A stretch of 49,617 nt of DNA from Nitrospira sp. (GTDB lineage: Bacteria; Nitrospirota; Nitrospiria; Nitrospirales; Nitrospiraceae): the NCBI GenBank assembly GCA_005116895.1, contig SWDO01000014.1:1-49617 (forward strand). Reading direction: 5' to 3'. Shown one piece after another: positions 23,763 to 32,344 of this stretch (its first letter is position 1; each line of letters begins with the position of its first letter). Below the pieces are notes generated by a model. It made no database searches. It was not told the origin of the DNA and worked only from the letters and a program-made list of their open reading frames with translations. Position numbers and translations under genes: made by a program.

Positions 23763-25229
23763 CTAGCACAACACCCTGAGTTCCTCAAGGCTTTCTGTGG
23801 CCTGTACAATTCTGAGTCGTATGGAATCTATAAGATTATGATTTACTTGGACATTTGTATTTACGTGAACCGTAACAAGACCTGCTTGGGCCGCTGCAAT
23901 AGCGAGAGTCAGTCCTACTGTAAGATCTGAGTGGATGGTCGGTTTTGCTCCCTCGCGTAACGCATGAAGCAACCGCGCAATCTCGCAGGACAGCTCCGTG
24001 ATTTCTAACGGCACTTCGGTAGCCCGTTGGAGTGCACTCGAAATCGCATGAGGGCGATCGGGATGGTGTTTTGGGATCTTGTACGCATCCAGCAGTCCAT
24101 TGTAGACCTCTATATCTGCTTGAACGAGCTGATGGAGCTGCCGGCTCAATTCGAGTAAGCGCTGTTCTCTGTCCGATTGTCCAGCGAAGCGTGCTCCCAT
24201 CACCCCCAAGGAAGCCGCCAGGGCACCCACGAAGGCCGTGACGCTGCCACCGGCTGGTGCTGGTTTGGCATCAGCAACGGCGGCCAGGAAATGTGAGAGG
24301 GGGTGCGCCGGTTCGTGCTTGCTGCGCATCGCCTCGGCGATTCTTGTTTCAAGGACCTGGCTGGAATCGAATCGATCGAGCTGCAATGAGGCAGCGGCTG
24401 CCTGGTCTAATGCCGCTTGAGGAGCAAGGCCGATCAATTCACTCTCCGCCACATCTATATCACGTGTCGCGGCTTCGGCCTTGACGCGCTGAAATACGGT
24501 CAGAAGAGGTGTCACGAGGTAATCGGTCACATTCATGGCGACCTGCACCATACCGCGACTGGATAGCTCTACGCCGATCGCTTTAACAGACGGCAACCCG
24601 CCGTTTGAGTGACGGACAGCTCTGGCGATGGACCGGGCTTTCTCAACGCTTGTCGAGCAGAGGTTTACGTTGTAGGCGATCAGCGGAGGCCGGGCGCCGA
24701 TGGCGATTGCTCCCGCGCGTTCATGCAGTCGAGCGGGACCGAAGTCGGGAATCCAATCAGGGTCTGACTCCATCCGAAACGCGAGGCCTTCGAGCCCTCC
24801 ACGTCTGACTGACTCCAACGGGGCATGGTCGGCATGACCTGCGGCACGTTCGTACAAGAAAACGGGGATTCCCAGCTCACGCCCCACTCGTTCTCCTAGT
24901 CGTTTCGCAAGCTGGACGCAGTCTTGCAACGTTGTACCCCTGATTGGAATAAACGGCACCACATCCGTCGCTCCTATGCGGGGGTGTACGCCGACGTGTG
25001 TTCGCAGGTCGATGAGTTCAGTCGCGAGCCGGACGGCACGAAATGCGGCTTCAGTGATTGCATCCGGGGGGCCACAGAACGTCAATACTGACCGGTGGTG
25101 GTCCGTATCCATCGAGTGGTCGAGCAGTGTCACATCGGCTGTCGAAGTCACGGCGTCGATCAAGGCGTGAACCGTTCCTTGATCCCGACCTTCACTGAAG
25201 TTGGGAACACACTCGACGAGTTGGTCCAT
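23763..25229 (-). CDS. ftcD: Glutamate formimidoyltransferase/cyclodeaminase fusion
   Basis: This 488-aa bifunctional protein has an N-terminal transferase, about residues 1-295: VECVPNFSEGRD, LLDHSMDTDHHRSVLTF, HVGVHPRIGATDVVPF, YNVNLCS and GMVQVAMNVTDY. The C-terminal cyclodeaminase, about 310-485, contains AKPAPAGGSVTAFVGALAAS. It moves the formimino group from N-formimidoylglutamate to tetrahydrofolate and then releases ammonia, giving methenyl-THF. No other histidine degradation gene is visible, so it may serve folate salvage or one-carbon supply. MDQLVEC at 25229 fits the family better than the upstream ATG (25241). Confidence 0.88.
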   Translation of the reverse strand: MDQLVECVPNFSEGRDQGTVHALIDAVTSTADVTLLDHSMDTDHHRSVLTFCGPPDAITEAAFRAVRLATELIDLRTHVGVHPRIGATDVVPFIPIRGTTLQDCVQLAKRLGERVGRELGIPVFLYERAAGHADHAPLESVRRGGLEGLAFRMESDPDWIPDFGPARLHERAGAIAIGARPPLIAYNVNLCSTSVEKARSIARAVRHSNGGLPSVKAIGVELSSRGMVQVAMNVTDYLVTPLLTVFQRVKAEAATRDIDVAESELIGLAPQAALDQAAAASLQLDRFDSSQVLETRIAEAMRSKHEPAHPLSHFLAAVADAKPAPAGGSVTAFVGALAASLGVMGARFAGQSDREQRLLELSRQLHQLVQADIEVYNGLLDAYKIPKHHPDRPHAISSALQRATEVPLEITELSCEIARLLHALREGAKPTIHSDLTVGLTLAIAAAQAGLVTVHVNTNVQVNHNLIDSIRLRIVQATESLEELRVLC

Positions 25230-25250
25230 CGGTTCCAGCACGTGTCAACG

Positions 25251-25285
25251 AAAAAGCCGGAGGATCGATGACCGATCATCCGGCT
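25251..25285 (-). terminator. Intrinsic terminator of the DsrE-TusA genes
   Basis: On the reverse strand, arms 25285-25273 and 25267-25255 pair at 12 of 13 positions around a 5-nt loop. A run of five T follows (25255-25251). This fits a Rho-independent terminator 35 bases after the tusA-like stop. Confidence 0.8.
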
Positions 25286-25319
25286 TCTGGCTTAACTATC
25301 GTTCTCTGACGGGAGCTGG

Positions 25320-25565
25320 CTATTTCGTCTTCTTCACGAACGCCTTATAGATACGGCCAGACTTGGCTTGTTCCTCTTCCAGACCTATCATTTGATGCCC
25401 GGTGTTTTCACACCAAGCCGGCATGTCTTTTTTGATGCCCTCATCATCGGAGACGACTTCCAGCACCTGTCCCAAGACCATTTCTTTAATTTTCTTGGAG
25501 GTGAGAATAATCGGCATGGGACAAAAGTACCCCAAGGTGTCGAGTTTGACATCGGCCTGCATCAT
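25320..25565 (-). CDS. TusA/SirA-like sulfur-carrier protein
   Basis: This 81-aa protein carries the sulfur-carrier signature DTLGYFCPMPIILTSKKI (Cys-Pro-x-Pro) followed by GQVLEVVSDDEGIKKDM, and ends with a basic strand. TusA proteins accept persulfide sulfur on the N-terminal Cys. The gene lies 27 bases after the DsrE-family gene on the same strand, so the two form a small operon for cytoplasmic sulfur relay. The family is clear; the final sulfur destination is not. Confidence 0.87.
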   Translation of the reverse strand: MMQADVKLDTLGYFCPMPIILTSKKIKEMVLGQVLEVVSDDEGIKKDMPAWCENTGHQMIGLEEEQAKSGRIYKAFVKKTK

Positions 25566-25592
25566 GAAAACACCCTCGCTTCAGTGAACGAT

Positions 25593-26123
25593 TCAAATGA
25601 ACAGATTAACGCTACCCTGTTTGGCTTCCGCCAGATACGTGGTCACGCCGGCGAACTGATCGATGCCGTCGATCAAGGTGTCCTTGGTAATACCCATGAG
25701 GCCCATCGTCGTCGTGCAGGCGATGAACCGCACGTCCAGTTCGAGGGCCGTTTGCATCAGCTCAGGCACCCCGGGCATCCGGTTTTGCTTCATCACCGTC
25801 TGCATCATCTTCGTCCCCAACCCACCGAAGTGGAATCGGGATAACGGAAGCGTATCGGCTCCGCCTCTGTTGAGCAGTCCGAACATTCGTCGAAGCCAAT
25901 CTTTGGCTGACCTTGTGGCGCCGCTTCGTCGAATCGTATTCAGTCCCCAAAACGTAAAAAACATGGTCACACGCATGCCCATCGCAGCGGCGCCCGTGGC
26001 GATAATAAACGCCGCCATGGCCTTATCGAGATCACCGCTCAACAACACGATCGTCACTCGATCAGGCTTGGATTCCTGCAGTTGTGCCAAGGCGCTCATC
26101 GGCTCTATCTGTGTGGCAATCAT
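25593..26123 (-). CDS. DsrE/DsrF/DsrH-like membrane-associated protein
   Basis: This 176-aa protein has a DsrE-type opening, VTIVLLSGDLDKAMAAFIIATGAAAMG, then MRVTMFFTFWGLNTI, a loop of basic residues, and a C-terminal half with ELDVRFIACTTTMGLMGI and SVNLFI. The FIACTTT Cys is the likely sulfur carrier. The two hydrophobic strands suggest membrane association, as in DsrE2-type proteins. It precedes the tusA-like gene. Such pairs are usual in sulfur-oxidising or sulfur-trafficking bacteria. The start follows a gaggtgag-like ribosome-binding site. Confidence 0.82.
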   Translation of the reverse strand: MIATQIEPMSALAQLQESKPDRVTIVLLSGDLDKAMAAFIIATGAAAMGMRVTMFFTFWGLNTIRRSGATRSAKDWLRRMFGLLNRGGADTLPLSRFHFGGLGTKMMQTVMKQNRMPGVPELMQTALELDVRFIACTTTMGLMGITKDTLIDGIDQFAGVTTYLAEAKQGSVNLFI

Positions 26124-26305
26124 GATCTCACCTCGTGCCTGTTCAAATTCTTCGCATGATTAGAATAGTATGTGATCCTTCGAGGTGTCAAGGAACCGGG
26201 TCACAACGTGTATGGAGTGCGCATGGCTTGACCTCTCTCCATCCCCTCGTTATAGTCGAAACCCATTGTGTTAGGCCCGTCTTGCGAGTGTCCTCCCGAT
26301 ATCGA

Positions 26306-27397
26306 ATGACTCTCATGATCGAACAGCCGTCACCCGAGGTCGTGTCTTCCAGGAGTGCTCCACTCTTTGGGTTTTGGTACCCAGCCATCCCCAGCCATAC
26401 GCTACGTCCGGGCATGATGACGGGGTTGCAGATGTTGGGGTTGCCGATCGTCCTCTGTCGTGATCGAGAGGGACGTCTGGCCGCCATGCGAGACCTCTGT
26501 CCTCACCGCGGTATGCCGCTGTCATGTGGGCGATTTGATGGTGAACGAGTGGAATGCTCGTATCACGGATGGCAGTTCGATATGAAGGGGCGCTGTCGCC
26601 GTATTCCTGCGTTGCCGGATAGCACCGTATTCCAAACGGAGAAGGTTGGCGTGACGACCTATCCCGCCGATGAAGCCGATGGCATGATTTGGCTGTATCT
26701 CGCCGATGAACGAGGCAACATTGATCCGTTGCCTCCTGTGCCGCGCATGCCGCTTCCGTCGGAACCTCGGCAGTCATTCCATATTTCGCTGATGTACACG
26801 TGCACTGCGGACGACGGCATCATCGGTCTCATTGACCCGGTGCATGGCCCGTATGTCCATTCCTGGTGGCGAAGTGATGCGAGCATGCACGAAAAGACAA
26901 AAATCTTTGAGCCGATTCCGAGCGGGTTCCGAATGACCGCCCATCGTCCCGCCAAGAACAGCGGGCCGTTCCATTGGGTGGAGCGAATCTACGGGGGGCC
27001 GCTGTCGACCACCATCGATTTCGTGCTGCCGAATCAGCGGGTGGAGCTGATGCAATGTGGACGGATGTGGATGGCCAATCGATTGATGGCCACACCAGTG
27101 TCCGACATGGAATGTCGCATCGATTTTTCGGCCTATTGGCGGGGGCTTCATTGGCTGCCGTTCGGCAATTTTATTTTTCGCACGCTGACAAAGATGTTTC
27201 TTGGCCAGGATGAGCGGGCGATGAAGCACCTGGCGGTGGGGCTTCGTCACAAACCCTCGTCGATGTTTCTCGGCGATGCCGATATGCCGGCGAAATGGTA
27301 CTACAAACTGAAGGCCGCTCATCAGGCATCGGTCCAAACAGGCAGACCGTTTGATCATCCTCTCAAAGAGCGAGTGACGCTGCGGTGGCGAAGCTGA
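26306..27397 (+). CDS. Rieske [2Fe-2S] ring-hydroxylating oxygenase-like protein
   Basis: This protein of about 363 aa has the Rieske motif LCPHRGMPLSCG ... CSYHGWQFD (Cys-x-His and Cys-x2-His, about residues 62-84 counted from the ATG at 26315). A catalytic-like domain follows, including DGIIGLIDPVHGPYVHSWW and a mixed beta-rich C-terminus. It resembles Rieske non-haem iron oxygenases. The substrate is unknown and no reductase gene is adjacent. An upstream frame extension to 26135 is probably untranslated. Either ATG 26306 or 26315 may be used. It overlaps the next gene by 13 bases. Confidence 0.82.
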   Translation: MTLMIEQPSPEVVSSRSAPLFGFWYPAIPSHTLRPGMMTGLQMLGLPIVLCRDREGRLAAMRDLCPHRGMPLSCGRFDGERVECSYHGWQFDMKGRCRRIPALPDSTVFQTEKVGVTTYPADEADGMIWLYLADERGNIDPLPPVPRMPLPSEPRQSFHISLMYTCTADDGIIGLIDPVHGPYVHSWWRSDASMHEKTKIFEPIPSGFRMTAHRPAKNSGPFHWVERIYGGPLSTTIDFVLPNQRVELMQCGRMWMANRLMATPVSDMECRIDFSAYWRGLHWLPFGNFIFRTLTKMFLGQDERAMKHLAVGLRHKPSSMFLGDADMPAKWYYKLKAAHQASVQTGRPFDHPLKERVTLRWRS

Positions 27398-28044
27398 CTG
27401 TGCCGTTTCGACTGGTGTGTCTGCTGATACTGGCGGCCATGCCTGCGATACCCGCGTATGCCGGGAGCTCCAACATCGTCTCCGTTCCGACTCTCGGCGT
27501 ACAGGGTGAGGGACTTCCCGGTGTCGTGAACTACATCTTAGTCCAGCTCGATCACGTTGCCTCGCAAGGTGGCCCGACCATTCAGTTCAATGAAGTTAAC
27601 TTGGGGGGAGGGTCCCGCGTCGGGGAAGAATGGAAAGAGGGAGCCCGTCGAGCCGTGCGTGCCGTGCTCCATGCCGTGGGTGACAGCGGGCATGATTGGA
27701 TGATCACGATCAAAAATCGCTCCGCGACGTCCTTGACCGACGGGATGAGCGCCAGTGCCGCCGTTGCCGTGGCAATCATGGCAGCCCATCGAGGAGGCGT
27801 GCTCAGATCGGATGTGGTGTTATCCGGCCAGATCAGACCAGATGGTCGCTTAGACGTGGTCGGAGGGTTACCCGTAAAAATCGAGGCCGCCGCGAACGCG
27901 CATTACCGAGCCATCATCGTTCCGCTGGATCAGGGACTCACGGCGGACTGGATGAACTCGACGGATGTTGCTTCTCGCAGGAGAGTTCAGCTCATTCAAG
28001 CGGGCACACTCGATGAGGCTTACCAAGCCATGACGCTACGCTGA
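27385..28044 (+). CDS. Secreted Lon-like serine protease domain protein
   Basis: This 219-aa protein starts at a GTG inside the end of the Rieske gene, with a leader VPFRLVCLLILAAMPAIPAYA. The rest is a Lon (S16) proteolytic domain: SLTDGMSASAAVAVAIMAA (catalytic Ser about 122), VVLSGQIRPDGRLDVVGG and LPVKIEAAANAH (catalytic Lys about 165), and VQLIQAGTLDEAYQAM. The Ser-Lys dyad is present. The ATPase and N-terminal domains of full Lon are absent, so it would act as a stand-alone exported peptidase or an inactive relative. Operon coupling with the Rieske gene is likely. Confidence 0.78.
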   Translation: MAKLTVPFRLVCLLILAAMPAIPAYAGSSNIVSVPTLGVQGEGLPGVVNYILVQLDHVASQGGPTIQFNEVNLGGGSRVGEEWKEGARRAVRAVLHAVGDSGHDWMITIKNRSATSLTDGMSASAAVAVAIMAAHRGGVLRSDVVLSGQIRPDGRLDVVGGLPVKIEAAANAHYRAIIVPLDQGLTADWMNSTDVASRRRVQLIQAGTLDEAYQAMTLR

Positions 28045-28164
28045 GGATGTTGCAAAAGCCCGCCAGCGTCGTTCTCGCATCGTGCAAGGCCTCAACATAC
28101 CCACCGCGTACGCCTCATTCGTCGCTCGCTGTGGCCTTGCTGGACGAGCTTTTTCACCATCCTC
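28043..28164. repeat. Second copy of the 122-bp hairpin repeat
   Basis: This copy matches the core at 15421-15542 in length and in segments such as gccagcg, gttctcgc, ctcaac, gcgtacg and ggccttgctgga. Its ends (gaggatgttgcaaaag and its near complement) form an imperfect terminal stem. It starts at the last bases of the Lon-like gene. No further gene is seen up to 28242. Confidence 0.75.
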
Positions 28165-28242
28165 GAGATTTCAGGTGTTCCTCTGGGTTTGTGAAACAGG
28201 CGTGTGCTGCTCGTAAATTAACCGTTTTGCAACTGCCTCACG

Positions 28243-30252
28243 CTAGCCCGTGCGCTCAGTTGCGACAATAAATCCCATCGCTCGTCTGATCTCATCGCGC
28301 GCTCCGAGTAGAACCACGATATCACCGGCAAGAAGCGTGGTGTTCTCCGATGGATTGGATTCCGTCACGCCGCTTCTGGTCAAGGCAATGATAGACGCGC
28401 CTGTCCGTGGCCGTAGTGCCAGTTGGACGATCGTCTTTCCCGCGGCCGGTGAGTCCTCCTCGATTCGACAGGTTTCCACTTCGACGTCAGTGAGGGTTCC
28501 GCCGCGAAGATGGTGGGCCAGTTCGGGAAGCTCGCTTCGGCGGAGGAGCGCGTATCCCTCACGACGCACCTGTTCCGCTTTTCGCATGACGAAATCTTGC
28601 GGCATGTTGTAGGTGCGGAGGACGAGGGCGAAGATTTCAATCGACGTTTCAAATTCTTCCGGCACGACATCGTCGGCACCTAGCTGATGGAGCTCCTCTA
28701 GTTCACGCAAATAACGGGTTCTCACAACGATATGAATTTTCGGATTCAAGGCTCGGGCGACCTGGACGGTCCGGCGGGCCATGAACGGATCGGAAATTGC
28801 GATGACCAGGACTCGCGCATCGTCGATCTTTACGTGCCGCAACACATTCGGGTTTGTCGCGTCGCCATAATAAAGTGGCAAGCCATGGGCAGCCTCGCGG
28901 CGCACCGTATCACCATCCAGATCTAAGGCGATATGCGGTACTTCCGTCTCGCTCAAGACGCGAGCGAGGTTGCGCCCATTCAACCCATACCCCACGATAA
29001 TCACATGGTCCTTGATGCGGAGATGCCGTCCTTCTGTCTCAAGCACATGAGCGGTGGTCTGTCCGGGGAACCAGTGGCGAAGGCGTTGCACAGCCTCAAC
29101 GCGTCGCGCGAGATGGGGGGACCACTGCATCAGAAGCGGTGTGATGATCATGGAACAGATCGAGACCGCCAGAAAGATTTGGTAGGGTGGTCCGGACAAG
29201 AGCTTATCCTCCAGGCCGACTTGTGCCAGGATAAAACTGAACTCACCCACCTGCGCGAGAGCAATGCCGGTCATGACGGCGGATCGGGGTGGGATCGAGA
29301 CTGCTAAGACGGCTCCCGCTCCAGCGACGAACTTGACGAGTAGGACAACGAGTAACACACCGGTCACGACGAGTGGATACTCCAGCAGGATTCGCCAATC
29401 CATCAGGATACCGATCGAGACAAAGAACAGACTGTTGAAACTGTCGCGAAAAGGCAGCACTTCGGCAATGGCTTGGTGGCTGTACTCCGATTCTGAAATC
29501 ACGAGTCCGGCGATGAATGCCCCCAGCGCAAGCGAGAGCCCCCCGAGAGAGGTCAACCAAGCAATACCGAGGCACATAACAATGATGGTCAACAGAAAGA
29601 GTTCCCGGCTTCGGCTGCGAACGATGTGTTCGAGGAGTCTCGGGACCACATACCACGCAGCCGCGACGATGCATGCGACCACTACCAGAGACTTGCCCAA
29701 CGAGAACAGCACGGGCGCCAGCGCGCCCCCATCGGGACTGGCCAAAATGGGTGTCAGTAAGATCATAGGGACGACGGCCAGGTCTTGGAAGACCAGAATG
29801 CCGATGGTGGCTCGTCCGTGAGGCGAATCACTGTCCCCGTTGGCGGCCAACGCCTTCAATACGATGGCCGTGCTGCTGAGCGAGAGCAGAAAGCCCCAGA
29901 AGATCGCCTGCGAGGCCGGTAACCCGATCAGCATCCCGCCGAGCCATGTGATCACGATGACTCCCCCGACTTGGATCGGAGCGGCGATCAACAGCAGTCG
30001 CCGGAGCGAGGTCAGTTGCCTCAGCGAGAATTCAATGCCGATGGTAAACAGCAGCAACACAATCCCGATTTCCGCCAGCACTTGTACCGTCGCGATGTCA
30101 GAAATCAGATTGAGCCCATGAGGGCCGATCAACGCTCCGGCGACGAGAAACCCGGCGATGGACGGCAATCGGAATTGATGAAACAGAAACACCACGGCGA
30201 TGGAGACGGTGTAGATCAGCAGTAAATTGCCGAGTACGCTGTAATCAGTCAT
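28243..30252 (-). CDS. Kef/CPA2-type monovalent cation:proton antiporter
   Basis: This 669-aa membrane protein has about twelve transmembrane segments in residues 1-380, including GFLVAGALIGPHGLNLI, LLLFTIGIEFSL, FWGFLLSLSSTAIVLKAL and FQDLAVVPMILLTP. A cytosolic TrkA-N domain (HVIIVGYGLNGRNLARVL, GxGxxG) follows and then a TrkA-C domain near the C-terminus (LTDVEVETCRI to LLAGDIVVLLG). This order defines KefB/KefC/YbaL-like antiporters that exchange potassium or sodium for protons. The exact ion is not evident. ATG 30252 is preferred; an upstream ATG would add 18 non-family residues. Confidence 0.9.
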   Translation of the reverse strand: MTDYSVLGNLLLIYTVSIAVVFLFHQFRLPSIAGFLVAGALIGPHGLNLISDIATVQVLAEIGIVLLLFTIGIEFSLRQLTSLRRLLLIAAPIQVGGVIVITWLGGMLIGLPASQAIFWGFLLSLSSTAIVLKALAANGDSDSPHGRATIGILVFQDLAVVPMILLTPILASPDGGALAPVLFSLGKSLVVVACIVAAAWYVVPRLLEHIVRSRSRELFLLTIIVMCLGIAWLTSLGGLSLALGAFIAGLVISESEYSHQAIAEVLPFRDSFNSLFFVSIGILMDWRILLEYPLVVTGVLLVVLLVKFVAGAGAVLAVSIPPRSAVMTGIALAQVGEFSFILAQVGLEDKLLSGPPYQIFLAVSICSMIITPLLMQWSPHLARRVEAVQRLRHWFPGQTTAHVLETEGRHLRIKDHVIIVGYGLNGRNLARVLSETEVPHIALDLDGDTVRREAAHGLPLYYGDATNPNVLRHVKIDDARVLVIAISDPFMARRTVQVARALNPKIHIVVRTRYLRELEELHQLGADDVVPEEFETSIEIFALVLRTYNMPQDFVMRKAEQVRREGYALLRRSELPELAHHLRGGTLTDVEVETCRIEEDSPAAGKTIVQLALRPRTGASIIALTRSGVTESNPSENTTLLAGDIVVLLGARDEIRRAMGFIVATERTG

Positions 30253-30711
30253 AACGAGTTGTAGCTCGTTGTGTGTTGTGCCTGACTCCCATTCGGCATG
30301 AGGCAATCCGATGATCTGTGGAGGCTTGGGCCTGTTACGGTCACAGCACGTCCTTTCGGCTAATCAGCGGATACGCAGGATACCTGAGGTTTGTACGCGG
30401 GACAAGGCAAAGCCGTATGTTCCGATGTTCAGTTCTTTGAAAAGGCACTCATGCAGCGTTTGGAGTGAGGGCGATTCCGCCGGCCTCCGGTGCGTGGCGA
30501 TGAATGCCCGAATCATGAATCCACGATGCCTATCGTTGTCCTTAGATCAGTTGATCAATCGTGGCTAAGCCGCTCCAGTCTTGGAGTTCTCCCCCTAAAG
30601 AGGCATAGACCGATGAATAAAGTATTGGGTAGGCTGTGGGCACAGCTTCATAGGAATGACCACGAGTGGCGAGGCACTGAGTGCCGTCGCCACCGGATTT
30701 GGAGGTGCCCC
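30253..30711. other. Intergenic region after the antiporter start
   Basis: I see no supported gene in this 459-bp stretch. Short open frames lack a family match and ribosome-binding sites. It probably holds divergent promoters for the antiporter and for the secreted protein at 30712, but no clear consensus boxes were identified. Confidence 0.4.
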
Positions 30712-31275
30712 ATGCGGTCGACGCGGATGTTTACTTTCCTCGCTGCGATGCTGGCGGTCTTTTCCGCCGCTCCGGCATTCTCAGATACCGAGTCCGGATC
30801 GGGGACGACATGGGACTGTACCCAAACAGATGGCAGTTCAATCTACACGAACAAGGAGCGGACTGGTTGTCGCGCCATGGTGTTAAAGTCGCTTTCCGTC
30901 GTGCCTGATTTGGAGCATATGCCGACAATTCCCAGAACCACGATCACCAGCGAACCCCAGTATCAGGTCCCTTCTTCCCAGGAACGTGCTTCTGGAGCAG
31001 GAGGACGTCAAGTGCCCGATTGGGCGCGTGACTGGCATGCGAGCAACACGTCTTCCGGCTCGGCACAGGCTGAAGTGTGCATGTTATACATGGAATGGAT
31101 ACAACTTGTGCAGAAGACCCGTGGAGGGATGTTCTTCGGATCAGATCCATCCTATGGCGGTGATATTACGGGACAGAATCAGAGAGGGCCAAGCTACGCT
31201 TTTTACGACAATACTCGCTATATGGCGCTCTCGAAGCTCTTCGGCAGGGGGTTTGTCCCGGTGGGGTGTTTCTAA
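30712..31275 (+). CDS. Secreted protein with DUF4124-like start
   Basis: This 187-aa protein has a clear signal peptide, MRSTRMFTFLAAMLAVFSAAPAF, and then TTWDCTQTDGSSIYTNKERT. This resembles the short DUF4124-type opening of periplasmic proteins (W-x-C-x10-YTN). The second half is rich in Ser, Gly and Tyr, with EVCMLYMEWIQLVQKTR and a final GFVPVGCF. The ribosome-binding site ggaggtg lies 5 bases before the ATG. No enzyme motif is evident and I do not assign a function. Confidence 0.6.
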   Translation: MRSTRMFTFLAAMLAVFSAAPAFSDTESGSGTTWDCTQTDGSSIYTNKERTGCRAMVLKSLSVVPDLEHMPTIPRTTITSEPQYQVPSSQERASGAGGRQVPDWARDWHASNTSSGSAQAEVCMLYMEWIQLVQKTRGGMFFGSDPSYGGDITGQNQRGPSYAFYDNTRYMALSKLFGRGFVPVGCF

Positions 31276-31294
31276 TATAACGTGGTCGAGTCCC

Positions 31295-32317
31295 TCACGC
31301 TCTGTAAAACTCGCGATACCACTTCACAAACTGGGGAATACCCACCTCGATCGGCGTGGTCGGCTTGAAGCCGACATCGTTGGTCAAATCATCGATGTCG
31401 GCATACGTCGCAGGGACGTCTCCTGGCTGTAACGGCATCAGTCTCTTCTCCGCCTTCTTCCCCAGCGATTGCTCCAATACCTCGATGAAGTGCAGTAGCT
31501 CAACTGGCTGATGGTTGCCGATATTATAAATTCGCGCCGGAGCTGAGCTGGTTCCTGGATCTGGCTTCTCTCCTGACCACGCTGGATTGGCCGTTGCCGG
31601 GTGGTCAAGTGTCCGGATGATTCCCTCGACAATGTCGTCCACATAGGTGAAGTCACGTTTCATCTTGCCATGATTGAAGACCTCAATCGGTTGGCCCTCC
31701 AAAATAGCCTTCGTAAAGATGAAGAGGGCCATATCGGGGCGTCCCCAAGGTCCATAGACGGTAAAAAAGCGAAGGCCTGTGCAAGGCAGTTGATACAGGT
31801 GTGCATAACAGTGGGCCATCAGCTCATTGGCTTTCTTACTGGCGGCATATAGCGAGACCGGATGGTCCACATTGTCATGTACGGAAAACGGCATAGACGT
31901 ATTGCCGCCGTAAACAGAACTCGATGACGCATAGACGAGATGCTCGACCTGACCGTGCCGGCAGCCTTCCAGAATATTCATGAAGCCTTCGATGTTGCTC
32001 TCTGTATAGGCATGGGGGTTGATGAGGGAATAGCGCACGCCTGCTTGGGCTGCAAGATGAACGACCTGCCGTATGGGTGTATCGGCAAAGAGGTCTCGCA
32101 TCCCTTGTCGGTTGGCGAGATCGAGTTTGACGAAGCTAAATCGTTCGCGCGGCGTCAATTGGGCGAGGCGGGCCTGTTTCAAACGCACATCGTAGTAGTC
32201 ATTGATATTGTCGAGGCCGATCACCTGATCGCCACGGTCCAAGAGGCGTTTGGCCACGTGAAACCCGATGAACCCTGCGGCGCCCGTGACAAGAATCGGC
32301 GGCTGTGTTCCAGTCAT
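31295..32317 (-). CDS. NAD-dependent epimerase, UDP-glucuronate 4-epimerase-like
   Basis: This 340-aa short-chain dehydrogenase-type epimerase has [20 protein letters not shown] (NAD-binding GxxGxxG), [12 protein letters not shown], the SSSSVYGG segment and the catalytic Tyr-Lys pair [10 protein letters not shown]. The opening with NDYYDVRLK is typical of capsular/UDP-glucuronate 4-epimerases. It probably supplies galacturonate-type sugars for surface polysaccharide. A Shine-Dalgarno aaggag precedes ATG 32317. It lies just after the metallo-hydrolase gene on the same strand, but no other polysaccharide gene is nearby. Confidence 0.87.
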   Translation of the reverse strand: MTGTQPPILVTGAAGFIGFHVAKRLLDRGDQVIGLDNINDYYDVRLKQARLAQLTPRERFSFVKLDLANRQGMRDLFADTPIRQVVHLAAQAGVRYSLINPHAYTESNIEGFMNILEGCRHGQVEHLVYASSSSVYGGNTSMPFSVHDNVDHPVSLYAASKKANELMAHCYAHLYQLPCTGLRFFTVYGPWGRPDMALFIFTKAILEGQPIEVFNHGKMKRDFTYVDDIVEGIIRTLDHPATANPAWSGEKPDPGTSSAPARIYNIGNHQPVELLHFIEVLEQSLGKKAEKRLMPLQPGDVPATYADIDDLTNDVGFKPTTPIEVGIPQFVKWYREFYRA

Positions 32318-32344
32318 ATCTACTCCTTCAAGAAAGAAAAGATG

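Noticed and set aside
26135..26305. N-terminal extension of the Rieske frame
   Set aside because: The residues do not resemble the family, and start codons at 26306 and 26315 fit better.
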